From contig CM049313.1 in the NCBI GenBank assembly GCA_026874595.1, positions 56,565,159-56,629,158 of the forward strand: a DNA stretch of 64,000 nt. The letters run 5' to 3'. This document shows, one piece after another, positions 28,801-43,800 of the stretch (position 1 is its first letter; the number at the start of each line of letters is the position of its first letter). The position numbers and the translations under genes are program-made. Below the pieces are notes generated by a model that saw only the letters and a list, made by a program, of their open reading frames with translations, ran no database searches and was not told where the DNA came from. Origin of the DNA: Sipunculus nudus (lineage: Eukaryota; Annelida; Sipuncula; Golfingiida; Sipunculidae).

Positions 28801-31800
28801 ACGGGGCTGTCAATGCATAAATTAATATAGAGGATATTTATCCAATTGTCTGTCATATCGTTAGGGTTTTATAGTCTAGATATAAGTGATAAAGTAAAAT
28901 ATCGGTATTTGGGCATATATGGAAGGAATGGTCATTGATAAATTGTCCAACAGTTTCGTCGGTAATTTCAGCGTTCGAGAGCTGACAGATTGATGATTTG
29001 TTTACGTCATGCGGACCAGCTGATGCAGGACGTTTACATTGCCGAGGTTAAATGGGGGTTTCAGAAGCTTGTACATTCGGTTACAAGTGACTTATTGTAT
29101 ATATGTTACCTTTGTATGGTCAACAGGATCATAATTGCGCGAGGTAATGGCCGGACTTGAGTGAAATCCGGGAAGATAGCCGGAAATATCCGTCTAGTAA
29201 GTCTTGTTTTGAAGTCCGCGCCATTTGTCATGCTAAAAGTTGATGACCTACTTAAAACGAGGCTAGTTGGATACCTTGATGTAGCATTTTACTATTTAAG
29301 GAGTGGGCGCAGCCGATTGGCTCAGTTGCATAACTCCGCCTCCGGCTAGCAGGTCAGAGATTACGCTGAATATTTAACAGCCGTCTCTCCCTGGCGAGCT
29401 TTCCGCCTCAGGCTGGACAAACATCATCCTAATGACGGGTGCCTGTCCTCCTGGGAGTGGGGAGTTGCCAGGGAGAGATAAAAACATGTTAAAATATCTC
29501 CATAGAATAAAATAATGGGTTTAATTATGCCCCAGGGATCTTTTAGATCCCTGGGATCATGTCTGTCCCTGAGAATGTCTTTACACGAGTCAAATGTTTT
29601 GACGATGCCGGGTTGGGTGGATGGACGTGATGACCTCACGCCCTTTGTCATTGATAACTTTTCCTGAGGTAACTTTTCCACCGTTAATTTTCCCACGGGT
29701 TAACTTTTCATTCATGTAACTTTTCCACCATTTAACTTTTCTTCAGTGGAAATCAGCCAGACTATATTGGGCTACCAACCCATCTAAGGCTACTAGTTTT
29801 ACTGAAGCTCAACGTAATATGTTTTGGTTTTAATGAAAGCCGGGGCACATTATTGTGCAGATTTTACGAGTGTTTCTATAATTTACCATCCGTTTGGGAG
29901 ATAGATATTTCGGCACGGGTCATCAAGAGTGATGCCCATGGTCCATATGAGCTGGATATAGTTATTTTTTTTTATACACAGAAGTAATCCATTGTTTCGG
30001 ACATAAATTACTATTACCCGGGTGTTTAATCGGGGGATTTCTCGAGTTTGAAACTGACAGGCTCGCCGTTTGTTTACTTTAGTCAGCTGTCAGCATGGAA
30101 TCGCTGTGCTCCCTCTCCCGTTGGTTGCACAGAAAAAGTGTCGCTGTGATCCTTAATTCGGAGAAATTGGGACAGTCCTGTAGATTGATTACGGCAGTAA
30201 TTAAATAACTAGGTGAAATAATTATGATTCTTAAGTCTACGGAGATATTTCGAACGGTTTTTATATAACCTAATGTTACTGTTAAAAATGGATGTTTACA
30301 ACCTCTTGTATATGAGAACTGTAAATAATTTGTGGAAAACTATGTAACTTTGATATAACTGGTAATGTTTCCAGTACATCTGATAAAAGTTAACTGTGCA
30401 TAATGGCTTGTGTCTTAAACTGATTTTTCTGTCATGATGACTGATCTTCTGGAAGGATTTAAATCAAATGTTATATCATTGACATTGTATATTAACGCAG
30501 CCATACTGGGCATGGGATAGCTTCTTAGATTGGTCACTATAGATTGACCAGTTCCTTCATAATACTTGGACTTTAAGGAATTTATCAGGAATTCCGAAAT
30601 AATAGTAACATGAGGAGTTTAGAGAATTTGGGATTTATTCGAGGATTTGTGGGGGTAAACTTGATGAAGATTTGCTAGGGATGGAAATTTCAGCTAGCAT
30701 AAGTTCATGTTTGATGCGATCACATCATTTGTTAAACCTGTTCTAAATTAAATGTGTTTTAAACTTTTAAAAAGGTCTTGTGAATAATTATGGAAGAGAT
30801 CTGGACTGATTAGACATGTGTCATGAAAACCAGTGTAAATAAGTAATCCATTACATGATGCCCTGATCCATTAAATGATAACTTTACTTATATCCTGACA
30901 ACTTGTGCGAATGGAAGTTGCAAATAATAACCACATAGTATGAAAGGGTGTTTTGGGGTTGCCCTTGTTGTGTGTGTATGTGTTTGTCCAGTAACAGACG
31001 GACGGACAAACCGGGAACGCGCGACAGAATTGAACCCTCCCTGTGCTGCCCGCTGCCGGGACCCGCAGGCCGGGGCGTCGCTCTAGGCCATTTGCCGCTC
31101 GGTGGCCAGGCGCCCCAACTTTTCCCCCGCGCCATCGGTGGCCAGGGGAGCCGGTTCACCACAGACGGGCGGGCGCCACAATATTATCTTTCATTTGAAA
31201 GCTCTAAATCTAAGATTCATTTTGTTAAATACAAAGCATATTGAAAATTGTTCTACTCAAAGCAAAGTGTTCTATTCCTGTACTAGGAGATGTAATATGA
31301 TTATGTTTCATAGCTGCAAGGGTTGACTAATTACACAAGAAAAATCTCATATAATCAAAAGAACCTTGAGTTACTGAGGTGTAACTAAAAAGAGCACGTC
31401 ATTGAGGAGTAAGTACACTCAGAGACTTCAAAGGATGAACTGCTGCGGCAATATGAGGAATTTATTTATAAGGAAGGAGCCCTTTTTGTGCTAGTTAAAA
31501 TACCTTGAAGTCTTTATGGGTGGTGACACAGACAAAAATTACATGGTTAAATACAGGGAACCTGTTGTCACTGCAGGGGGCTTCCTTTTTACAGCAACAA
31601 ATATGGACAGTGAAGCAACTTTGATTAACCTCTTCCAGGAGACTAACAATATTGATTGAAGAAATGATGCATGAGTTACCATATCACTGTCTCTGTCGGC
31701 TGTTGCTCGTTCATCCATTTGAGAATAATTTCACCTGAAATATCCACCTTGGAAGCATCTCGTGCCTCCAGGCAGTCTAGCAACCTCCTGGTCACTGACA

Positions 31801-34800
31801 TGATCATTTACTACCTTGTCACTGTAGTTCATGGCTAGATCTAACCACATTTGCTAAAAATACTCTGACACTTTGCTCAGTATAATGTTTGGATATTAAT
31901 TTATTGGATGCTTGCAAGTATTGGAAAATGAAATCTTACAAAGATCAATACCTGAGATAACACCAGTTTTCTCCAAAGCATCCTTCAAAATTAATCTGCT
32001 TCTTTTTCCCTACTTCAGGGTCTACCTAGTTTAATATTGAGCATTAGTAAGAAATTGGTTCAGGAGGGGAGGGTTGATCTCATCTCATTTTGAAAATGAC
32101 ACCTTAGGTAATGGGTAAGGTATCCTTTGAACAAAAATATATGATGAACAAGTTTAAATCCAAAACCAAATATAATATTCTCTCAGTGTCATCCTAATGC
32201 TCCACAGATTTTCATAAAACTTTTTATTGCATTTTAGGTAAAGTTGCTAACAGACAAACCAACCAACAGCAGCAAATATTACATTTATCTCCTATCAGAG
32301 TTAAAATGATTCTGCTTATGGTAATCAATATGGAGGCTGGAATGAACATTCAAATTCCATATTCATGTGGGCCTATGCACATATACACCAACAAAAAGCC
32401 AAACAGACAAACCAATATTATACATTGGTGAAAACATTACCTCATTGGTGAAAAATCACTGATTTGAAATTAAAATTGTCTTCTTTCATTTCTTATGTAC
32501 TGGCTGTGAGCTAGAGGCACTGGCAATTGCTAGAAAATAGAATTTACAATAACAAGTTGATTGAAGACAATTGAAGGACCATAAAGCATGAAAACAAGAC
32601 AGCAGAAGATTGAACGCACCTGTTGCACCAGTACCCATCAGTGATGCGGGAATATGACCGCTCGCGTAGAAAATAAAATCTGTATCAGGTGTTATAGGAG
32701 CAGCCAGAGAGAAAAAGTGATATGATTGGTACTCTAATACTGGTCAGATACCTCGCTTTGCTGCTGCACAGAGCAGCAAGACAGACCAGTAATATAGGAG
32801 GCTTCAGGGATGGCTGCTTCACTGTGTGTGACAATAAATGATTTTACACTATTAAATATAAATTTATATCTCTTCTGTTAGGCTTTCTCATTTATAACTA
32901 TAGGACTGTCAGTATGTGGTGCTGCAAAATTTTAACGATTTCATGTCTGTCATTCAATCTGTGGTCTGTTTTAACGTGAAAATAATGATTAAGGGTTTTA
33001 TACTTAGACGGCTTGAGTAAGTTATTCAAAGTAAAATCACCTTCTTTAAAAATAAAATTAGGTCAGTGTGGCCTTATTGTTTCAAGCAGCGTGCAAAAAA
33101 AAAATGATCAGAACAACTTTAATCCGTGGACTTTTCTGATTCACTGTGACAAATAATTCAAAGACAAAGTTAATGTTAGCCAAAATGAAGTGGGTATTGG
33201 ATGATGAGAAGAAAATTTCATCAGAAATTTTTATCAGGTTTAGATAGTTTAATGTAACCTTTTAATCTGTTATAATCACTATGCTTGTTTACTTTCCAAG
33301 GGTATACTTTCTAAAGCACATCCCCAGTCTTTCCAGTAATATTATGTTAAGGTTTTCACATCACTTAGTGCAGCAGCTGGTCACTTGATGTACAATAATC
33401 TTTTGCACTGAGTGACCCTGATGCTTTAAGACAGGACCTTTTCAAGAATGAATGTTTTTGACTGATCCAGGGATTTTATATCATCCTTAATTTGTTCAGG
33501 ATGAGGACAAAGCTTTATTTATGGTAAACCCATTTGGGTTATGGGAGCCATGTAAATAATGTGGTAGAATTTATATGTAATGACAAGATCAATAAAGATG
33601 AAATTTCTGTCTTTCCTAAATTAATAAACCTGATGTTTGTCAGTATTTGACAGTTGCATTTTCTTTGTAAATGAAAAGTTGATCACAAGTTGTGCTTTTT
33701 AGGAGTTATATTTGGACATTATTTGTTGTTTTGACACATGTTTTATTCTTTTTACCACACTTAAATATAAGTACACTATATATTTCTTATTATATATGAG
33801 AGTGCCATGTGCAGTGAAACTGTAACCCACTAGAAAGTGCTCCCACACCTGTACATACCTTAGGACCCATTTATACAGGATTCTTAAGAAAATCCGAATG
33901 AAATTATTGTCATCCTTTACCTGCACTAACTTAGGTTTGAGCACTTGACCTCTGACCAAGTTCATTTTCATAATCAATGGTTAGTCAGAGGAAAGGAACA
34001 AATACAGAAAATCTTTAAGGTGAATTTTAGAAATTTATTTGATTAAAGCTTGTATAAGCCCAAAGAAAAATGGTTTTTCTAGAGGTCATTGGTAATTAAT
34101 GAGTATAATGAAAGTCATGAATTAATTGTTTAATATTTATTATGGAAAGGAAACAATGTGTGAATCGTAACTTTATGACTTTGCCAAGCAGACCAGTGTC
34201 CTGTATACTAAGTAAAACGCTTTCATGTGTTAAGCTTCTGTAGGCACAAAACTGCTGTAGCCTTATGATGACTGCTTGTTTTTTCAAAGAAATTCATAAT
34301 GCTGAATGACATTTCAGAAACTACATAAAGACCACAAGCCTTAGAGTTCTTTTATGCTTTATGGAAAGAAAGTTTTTCAGAGATTTGTCATTAGAATTAA
34401 GTAGGTCTGTTCTTTCCATAATTTTTGTCCAGTTTCACCACCAGGTTCTGGAACAACTGAAGACTCCTTACAGATGTTAAGAGTAAACTAACAGGCAAAA
34501 ACATCAGAAAAGAACACTCAAGTTGGCCCCAGCACAAATGAATATTCCTTCCTGTGTCTTCCAAGAGGAAACTTGATTCTTGTATAAGAAAACTCTCTTG
34601 GGGGTTAACATATGACTTTAATCTGTGAAGTTTCCCTGGTGAAATATTGACGTCTTTCCTAAAAATAAAACAAGGTCCATTAATCCCCGGAGAGGTGTTG
34701 GGGAACGACGGAAGGTGCTTCTTCTGCCTCCTACAGAGAAAATCTGGAAGACACTGTGTCTAGCGGTGATTATTCTCTGTCAGACTACTTCTGTTTTTAT

Positions 34801-37800
34801 GATTATTTTTAACGTTTTAAACCCACAGCTTTGTTCAGCATTGATTAAGGATTCCTAGAAAAACAGATCACTGAAATCTTGATGGTCCCTTTGGAGTATA
34901 AAGTTACATTTCATTAAACAATAAAAGTTTAGGTTGGCTTCAAGCTCTTCATGGGTGACATACATCACTGTCTTTAAAGCTTTGGATTGGCTTGAAAAAG
35001 TGTATATAGAAAAGTTTTTTTATGAATTAACTTAAAATGATGCTTCTTTCAGAAGAACCAGAAAAAGTAAATGATACTTTAAATTGGAAGGAACAGTCTG
35101 ACTATTGATTTGCTAGACCTCCAATACTGATGGGGCTCTCATTATTAAGGCTTGGATTCCCTGGGATCTTGTTTCTGTTATTTCATGTCTTTGGTTTCAC
35201 TCCGCCTTGTCTTTCCCCAGCTCTTAATACCTTGTGTTAATTTACATATATCAAATTAATGGGAACGGTTGAGAGATGTGTAAATATAATGCTTGACACA
35301 TTTGTCTTTGGTTTTGATTTACCATCTTGGTTTTGTTCTTGGTGGTTGTGGAGCATCATGGGATATGGAAATTATGGGTCTCGTGAGAAAAACAGAAAGC
35401 ACAGGCAATCTTTATTCCTTCCCTTATTAGCCTGTTCTTTTAGCTTTCATATCTTCCCTCTCTTTCTCTTTTCCTCTTCTCTTTTTATGTTGTTTTTCTC
35501 AATCTTTCTCTCTGTACCGCTTTCTGCCACTCTCTCTCTTTCTGTCTCTCTCTGTCATGTATGAAGTACATATTAGGCAGTTCTACTTCAGTTTGCAATG
35601 TATGATCATGTCTTTTGATTCAGGGAAATTGAGTAAGCATTTTCAGTGATGTTAGAAAAAGATTAAATTGAATGATTTATGAATTAGTTAATGTATGTGT
35701 CACATTTTAGATATTTTACATTAATATTGCCGTTTGTTGTTTTCAGGGTGAACAGGCTCCTCATGCTTTCTGTCAGATCAACAAAACCTTGAACAGGGGG
35801 ATGGTAAGTACAAAACATGTAAACAAATTCACAACCAAGTTTGCCCGAATTCCTTGAAAGGAAAATCCATTTTACATGCAGATATCTATCATTGATGCCA
35901 GAGAGTCTAGGTAACAGTGACATTTATTAAATTCTCACCCTAGATATTGCTAAAGGTTACTTTAATATACTAAGTATCTATGCAGACAGTGTTATGTCTG
36001 TGGCACATAACTTTGCAAAATTTGCCTCATTCAAGGTATTGGAATTATGTCAGGACCATGAGATACATTTAAATTTTTTTCATCTGAGGTTCTTAAGGTT
36101 CCCTTATTATAAAGGTAATTGACTCCCAAGATGAAAGTTCACATCAAGGGTGCCCTGCTCATGAGAATTTCTGTCCATTGGATTAATAGACTGAATGCAC
36201 TTCTTAAAATCCAAGGTTTTGGGTGTCCGCTTTCTTTAAGTGGAAAGTTATATCCAGAAAAATTTATATGACTATTGTGACCTCTGGGGCTGAAATTGTG
36301 TCCTTGAACAGACATGCTGTAGGTCTTTTTGGAACAGATATGCTGATTCAAAAAGCTTCAAGATCAGGGGATTAATACGAAAATTTCCATCTGGAATTGT
36401 CACTCATTGAGCATATTGCATATCTACTGGTATGTTTCGGGAGCCAAGTGTTAGATCCAGTGCATCTGAAAATATAAAATTCATGTCCAGCTGTCAATTT
36501 AGTGAAATCTTGTCAGACTGGCCCTGGACACAGGGTTACTTTGCAAATTGATTGATTAGTTTTACGAGATCCTGATAGACTGAGTATGATAAACTAATCA
36601 ATACGATGGATGGCTTGGGCAGTTATGTATCTGGAGCTAAGGAACTTGGTCTCTAGGGACTCTCCTTGCCCGGGAACCGATTGTCCCTGAGCTGCCAGTG
36701 TCCATCAGTCTGAAACCAATGACCTTGGACCCAGGACATCAAAACTGGACAGATTCTGTCTTGTCTGATTGACATAATAGAGCAAACCAAAGATTTCCTC
36801 AGCTGTGAATATACTGTGGTTGGCTTTATTTTTTTGCGAGGCTTAAATTTCGCAATTTCTTTATTTTGAACATAACACAAGGTTTTCATTTTCTTTATTG
36901 CAAAATAAACTGGTAAAATCTAAGTATAGCAGGATCTGTATTATTTAAAGTTAAGAAAAAAATCCTGCAATACCTAACTAATTTCTGATGTCACATAAGG
37001 ACTTGCATCACAGACCATACATATCACAGTCTGTATGGCTAATGCATGAGTCAGTTTCAAAACCAGGCAAAAATTAGGTTGCTGATGAGGTTGTTTTCAG
37101 AGGTCATCTTAGTTCTTGGGCATCTTAATTATTGTATCCGCCAAAACGAAGTTTTGCGGATACTATGTTTTTGACCGGGTTCCGCCGCCGCCGCCGCCGC
37201 CGCGTTCGTTTCCGGAGAACTCCTCTGAGACTACTGGACAGATTTTTCAGAAACTTACACAAATTATCGGGTCACATGTGAACTGGTGCCTAACCAAGTG
37301 ACCTTGACCTCTGACCTTTCGTCTCTTCCCAGCGTCCGTTTGTGCGTCTGTTTACACACATAAACCCATATATCTCGGGAACCGTTTGACCGATCCGGAA
37401 AATTTTTTTACACAAATGTAGCCCTGGGATAGCTTTATAACATACACAACAAAAGGTGGCGCCACCTGCAACCATGTTTGCACAGTGTCCATCTGTTCAT
37501 CTGCCTGGGGTTAAAATCACTCATATCTCTGCAGTGGTTTGACTAATTCACCTAAAATTTGGCATGCATATACATCCTAGATAGCTTTCTCAATTTTATG
37601 ACAGGTGGCGCCACCTACATTCACGTTAACGCTCCACACATAAACCCATATATCTCGGGAACCGTTTGACCGATCCGGAAAAAAATTTTACACAAATGTA
37701 GCCCTGGGATAGCTTTATAACATACACAACAAAAGGTGGCGCCACCTGCAACCATGTTTGCACGGTGTCCATTTGTTCATCTGCCTGGGGTTAAAATCAC

Positions 37801-40800
37801 TCATATCTCTGCAGTGGTTTGACTAATTCACCTAAAAATCAGCATGCATATACATCCTAGATAGCTTTCTTGATTTTATGACAGGTGGCGCCACCTACAT
37901 TCACGTTAACGCTCCACACATAAACCCATATATCTCGGGAACCGTTTGACCGATCCGGAAAAAAATTTTACACAAATGTAGCCCTGGGATAGCTTTATAA
38001 CATACACAACAAAAGATGGCGCCACCTGCAACCATGTTTGCACAGTGTCCATTTGTTCATCTGCCAGGGGTTAAAATCACTCATATCTCTGCAATGGTTT
38101 GACTAATTCACCTAAAATTCGGCATGCGTATACATCCTAGATAGCTTCCTTGATTTTATGACAGGTGGCGCCACCTACATTCATGTTAACGCTGCAGACA
38201 TCCAAGCTCATACCTCAGGAACCGTTTGACCGATCCGGAAAAAAATTTTACACAAATGTAGCCCTTGGATAGCTTTATAACATACACAACAAAAGGTGGC
38301 GCCACCTGCAACCATGTTTGCACAGCGTCCATCTGTTTGTCTGCTGTGGGATAAAATCACTCATATCTCTGCAGTGGTTTGACTTTTCCACTTGAAATTT
38401 TGCATGTGTATATATCTTGGATAGTTTCTCGTTCAAATAACAGGTGGCACCACCTACAATCATGTTTATGTGGCAGAGATCCAATACTTATATTTTACAT
38501 ATGTAACTCTATATCCCCTTGCCACTCAATCCATGCCTCACTTCACCCGTCCTTCTCTGATTTTGGCGGATACACGTAGTCGCTTGTCGACTACCCGTAT
38601 TCTAGTTATTCCCAAGGGTTTCATATTCATGAATATTTCACATTCACGTATACTGCAAAATTTAAACCCTTGCAAATAAAAAGGCAACCACAGTATATTA
38701 TCAATAATTATGGAGCAGTGTAAATTAATCCACATTGAGTTATTGGGGGATCTGTCCAAGGAATTGCAAAGTGCACAAAATGAAGAGGATTTTGGTCTTT
38801 GCTCTCACAGAAACACATCCGTCTAGGCACAAAACAGTAAAGTATTCCATTTAGACCTGACATTATAGAGATCATTTGGGATTCCCCAAATATTTGATCA
38901 ATGAACATGAATTTCACTTTATCTATATCAGATTTGGGGGACACATGACAAATCAGAATAGAAATTTGTTGCAGCTGTCATGCAACCAATTACATTAGAG
39001 AAGGAAAGCTTTCCATCCAAACAGTGACATCACATGTCAGATTAGACTTATCTATGTTGTTTTCCCCAGCATCAGAATTCTTTCCACCTCAGGAATATGG
39101 AAGAAAATTGTTAATGGAAATTTTATGTGTTTCTAAAATCATGTTTTCCTCACCTTAATGGGACAGGTTTAGGAATTATTAATGCTTTTAATAAATTTTG
39201 TCTCCTTTCTTATATAAAGATATTGTATACCATATTATCATATAATTAGCTCAGCTGACTATAAGTCATCTGAGCTGTAGTCATGGTCCATTGTCCGTCG
39301 TCCATCATCCATCTATAGATGTGGCATGTTTTAAAACCGTAAGACCAAGGAATCCAAAATTCAGCATAATGTTAGATGTCCCCAAGATCTCCTACCAAGC
39401 CGAAAACTGGGTCTTTGCAACTTTGTAGTGGTTATCTGTGTCATTTCTCGTGAATGCAATAACTTTTATCCACACATTTTTTCATGAAATGAAAAATTTC
39501 AATTTTCTATATTAATTTCTCAGTCAAGTATAAAAAAAGGTGACCTAACATTAATCTTCAAGGTCAAATAAGCCCAAATTAAATAAAAATTATGAACCCC
39601 AAACCTCTTGACGTATTGCAAATTTGTTCCCTCAGATTTGATACACAAGTTGTTTCAGCCCAGTTCTTGGAAGAGTTGGAAACCTGGTGACCTTGATATT
39701 AAGCTTCAAGGTTAAATCTTCAGAATTTCAATTTTTCTGTGAACCCCACAACTTATGCAGAAATAATCCATAATATTTTTTCTGATATATGGGAATAGGG
39801 GGGGGGGGCCATAGGGAGGGGAGACATTTATCTGTTATTTTGCAGTTGACTGCAAAAACAGATTACTTCAAATTTCAAGTATATCAGATCACAACATCCT
39901 CTCTCTAAAATAGAACGTGAGTTAGTACATTTTAATTTTTTTACAATCAGGAAGTCCTAGCAGAATATATATTTTGGTCCTTGTTATGTTTGCCTGTTTC
40001 TGAAGCTGGGAACAACTGTTTCCTGCATAAATATGAACATATTACACATACAGGATTTTACAGGAACAGAGAATGTTAACAAAAAAAATTATTATAATAC
40101 TGGAAAAGTCAGTTTATCACAGCAGTAGAACATGTGACAATTGATTATAAAATATATTCTGCCTTTTAATCCTTGGAAAAGAGTTCATCACAGTGACTAC
40201 AGAAATACATTACCAGTGCGTGATTGTATGAGAGGTGAAATAATCTTGATGTCAATTACCTCAAACCCCTGGCACTTTGATTATTCGTTTCTGCAAGGTG
40301 TATTAAAAAGGGGACAGAACTAGATTTTCCAGGAGAGATTAATGGGTGGAATTAATTTTGGTTTTTAAGCAATATATCAGGTCGCCTCACTGGATTGTTT
40401 CCTCCACAAGGCATTAACTGTTCCAATGATCTTTGATGCCTTATGCACACTTGCACTGATTGTGGCTGAAATTGAAGCTGCCTAAATTTCCTCCCAAGGT
40501 AATTATGTAAGATCAAAGTCATGGCAGATCCAAAAACCTGTTGCACTCGCTCGTTCTGATGCTAATGAAGTCCATACAAAAGTAAAACAAGATCATTGTT
40601 GTGGATGGCTGGTTCCTGAAATATTGAGTTTGTCAGATGAATGTTCCTAAGCCTAGAATAGAATTAAAAGTGACCGAGCTTATACATCTTGCCTATTCAA
40701 TAAATAAATTTGTGTTTTAAAAGACAAGATATTTAGGTTATAATGATATGCTTGATGTTTGTTAACTTGTGGTGAATGATTTGTTTTTGTACAGGCTGCT

Positions 40801-43800
40801 CAAATATTTCCTCATAAAAGTGTGTACTGTATGGCTCTGTCACAAATGACCAAATAAGACAATTTAAAGATATTAATAAAATGATTAATTAAAGGAATGA
40901 ATGTCTGTAGACAGAAGTGCAATATACATGTATATAAGTGAAAATAAAGACATCATTTTTAGCTCAGCTGACTATAAGTCATCTGAGCTATAGTCATGGT
41001 CCATTGTCCGTCGTCCGTCCGTCTGTCTGTCCGTCCGTCTGTCTGTCCGTCTGTCTGTCTGTCCGTCTGGATGTCCGTCCGTAAGACTGGCACGTTTCGA
41101 CACCGTTGGACCTACGAATCTGAATTTCGGCATACCGTTAGATGTCCCCATAATCTCCTACCATGCCAAAAATTGGGTCACTTCGTTCCTTTGAGATATT
41201 AAGGAAAAACCTCAATTTTTTATTAGAGATCTATTTTCACACTTCAGGACTGCCTAATATCAAAACCACTCATCTGGTTTTCTTCATATTTACCATAAAT
41301 ATTCCTCTATATAGTTCCTATGTACATGCCAGATATTAAGTCAGTATTATATAATTTAAAAAAGTTATTGGCCCAAACATAATGCACTTTGTAAAAAAAT
41401 CAGGAAGATATTTTGTCACTTAAGACCCAAAGTGTTAAAGGTAGGGACTTTTTTTCCAGTAATACAACTTTAATTAATCAAAATTTAATTGTAAACCAAA
41501 AATTAGATCAAAATCTGTTAAATTTTTTTAAATATTGGCAAAAATATAAAATTGGTACCTTAAATTTTGCCCAACTTTGGCCATGGCACGTTTTTTTCCT
41601 GTAAGTACTGTGGATTTAATTTTCACACCATGTATACATAAGGATTTAATCTGTTAAAATCTGAAATTTGAAAATAAAAGCTGCAAAATTAGGCTAGTTA
41701 TTGAATTTTTTTGGAGGCTCTTGTTGTATTCCCTTACATTGTCAAGCAGTCCACTTTGATGACTGTAGGTCATTCAGTGCACATCTCTATGCTCCCCAGG
41801 CTGTTGACATAATTTTAGATGTCCCCAAAATCTCCTACCTTACTGAAAATTGGGTCATTAGGACTTTGTTCCTTCGAGATATTAAGGAAAAAAACTCCGT
41901 TTTCCATAAAAAAAAGCCATTGTTACACTTCAAGGCTGCCTAATATCAAAACCACTGATCTGTTTTTGATCGTATTTAGTATTCACATTCTTTTATACAT
42001 TTTCTATGAACATACCAGAAATTAGGTCAGTATTGAGTATTATTTTGAAGTTATGGGCCAAAACATAATGCAATTTTTTAAAAAATCAGGAAATATATTT
42101 ACTCACATGAGAATTGCTGAACCTAGAGACCTTTTTTAAGGAATATAACTTTATTTAATCAAAATTCAATTGTTTACCCAAAATTAGATCTGAATTTTGC
42201 AAATTTTTCAAGTTATTAGCATAAATAAAAAACAATACCTTAAATTTTGTCCAACTTTGGCACTGTTGATTTAATTTTCCCAGCATATATGCATAAGGAT
42301 TTAATCTTTTAAAATCTGAACTTTCAAAAGAAATTGATTGGAATGAATAGCTTTTATTCATGTTTTCACACACCATGTCAAGTGTTGTTTACATCTAGCC
42401 CACCTAGTAGTACAGCCTTCACTTGCATTATGTAACCCACCCCAGGCAGCTTACCTTGGCCAAGTTTGGCCACTACTAGCAGGCTTCCCCTCGCCCTGCA
42501 CTCATCCCCCCCCCCCCCAGCTGGTGCATAAACTAGATGAATGTTATAATTTTTCTATATTTTATATTATTCTATGACATGCTACATTTTAGATTTTGTA
42601 TTGAACCACCAGGGTTACAATGATTAAAGTGTACATTTTATTGTGTCCACAAAGTGGTGTATTGCTGTGAAAGTCTGGATGTTCATGAGATAAGTAATTC
42701 CTTGCTTCAGAAGAGTAAAAACTTCACCAGGTGTGAAATTGACTATTAATTCCAGTAATTAATTAAAACTGGGATAGTAATTAGCACAATGATATTGTTT
42801 GTCCCTCATTCAACCAACAGTGTGTATACTTTATTTGAAAAGATGTTTTATTTTGTCAAATTTACTTTTATTTTATTGTGGTGAATAAAATTAAGCATGT
42901 CCTGAAAACTCCAGTATGCAAAACTTTTTAATAGTGATTCAAGGAATATTCTTGTAGATGCCATGTTGTGGCATTATTTTCTTTTAAAATCAGTTAAAAC
43001 ATTTATGATTTAAAAATAATAAAATATATGTGTATGCATAATATGACCCAATGTTTTTTACTCTGTATATATAATGATTGCAACTTTTGCAACAATTCTA
43101 ATATTTTAACTTATATTTTCACGTTTTTTAATTAAAAATTTATAAACCTGTAAATAAAAAAATGATACAGATAAAAACTTCTTAATGTAAAAAGTGGATC
43201 TGCTTAAAAAAATAGGATTATATATAAACTTAAATGCATTATTCTCTTGAAAGTGTAATAAAGGTATTAGTCAATTCTGTCCACTTGCCTGTCCATCTGT
43301 AAATTTTTGTATGCAACACAGTATCTCAAAACTTTTACTGTTTTTCTTCATGACAGTCTTGTCAGAGTATTAGTTTGCAATCATATATTTAGAACTTTAC
43401 TATAACCAAGTAGGAGGGCCCCTTTCCTCTTAGCTTTTCATATTCTTATATAAATGAAAAACATTACAATAGAATATTTCTACATCCACCTTCGTGCTGC
43501 CCTCACTTTTCCCTTCTCCGAACCCCATCCCAAAGTCAGCCTCAGTAAGCAAGAACAAGATGAATCAGATATATTCATACTTTAATATTTTGTATAACTA
43601 GGTACCTATGTACATGCCAGAAATTATGTCAATATTGTGAAATATGTAGACATAGTGGGCATCACAATAATGTACCTTGTCAAGACTAAAGAGATATTGT
43701 GTCATACAGTCACATATTCATAAATCACTTCATCAGCATAGTTAATCATAACATCATATCTGTCAAATTGAACGCTTGCAGACTACCATACACTTAAATC

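Noticed and set aside
37116-38606. CRISPR-like array, because of regular 280-bp spacing
   Set aside because: The whole unit repeats, not short repeats with unique spacers, and the genome is eukaryotic.
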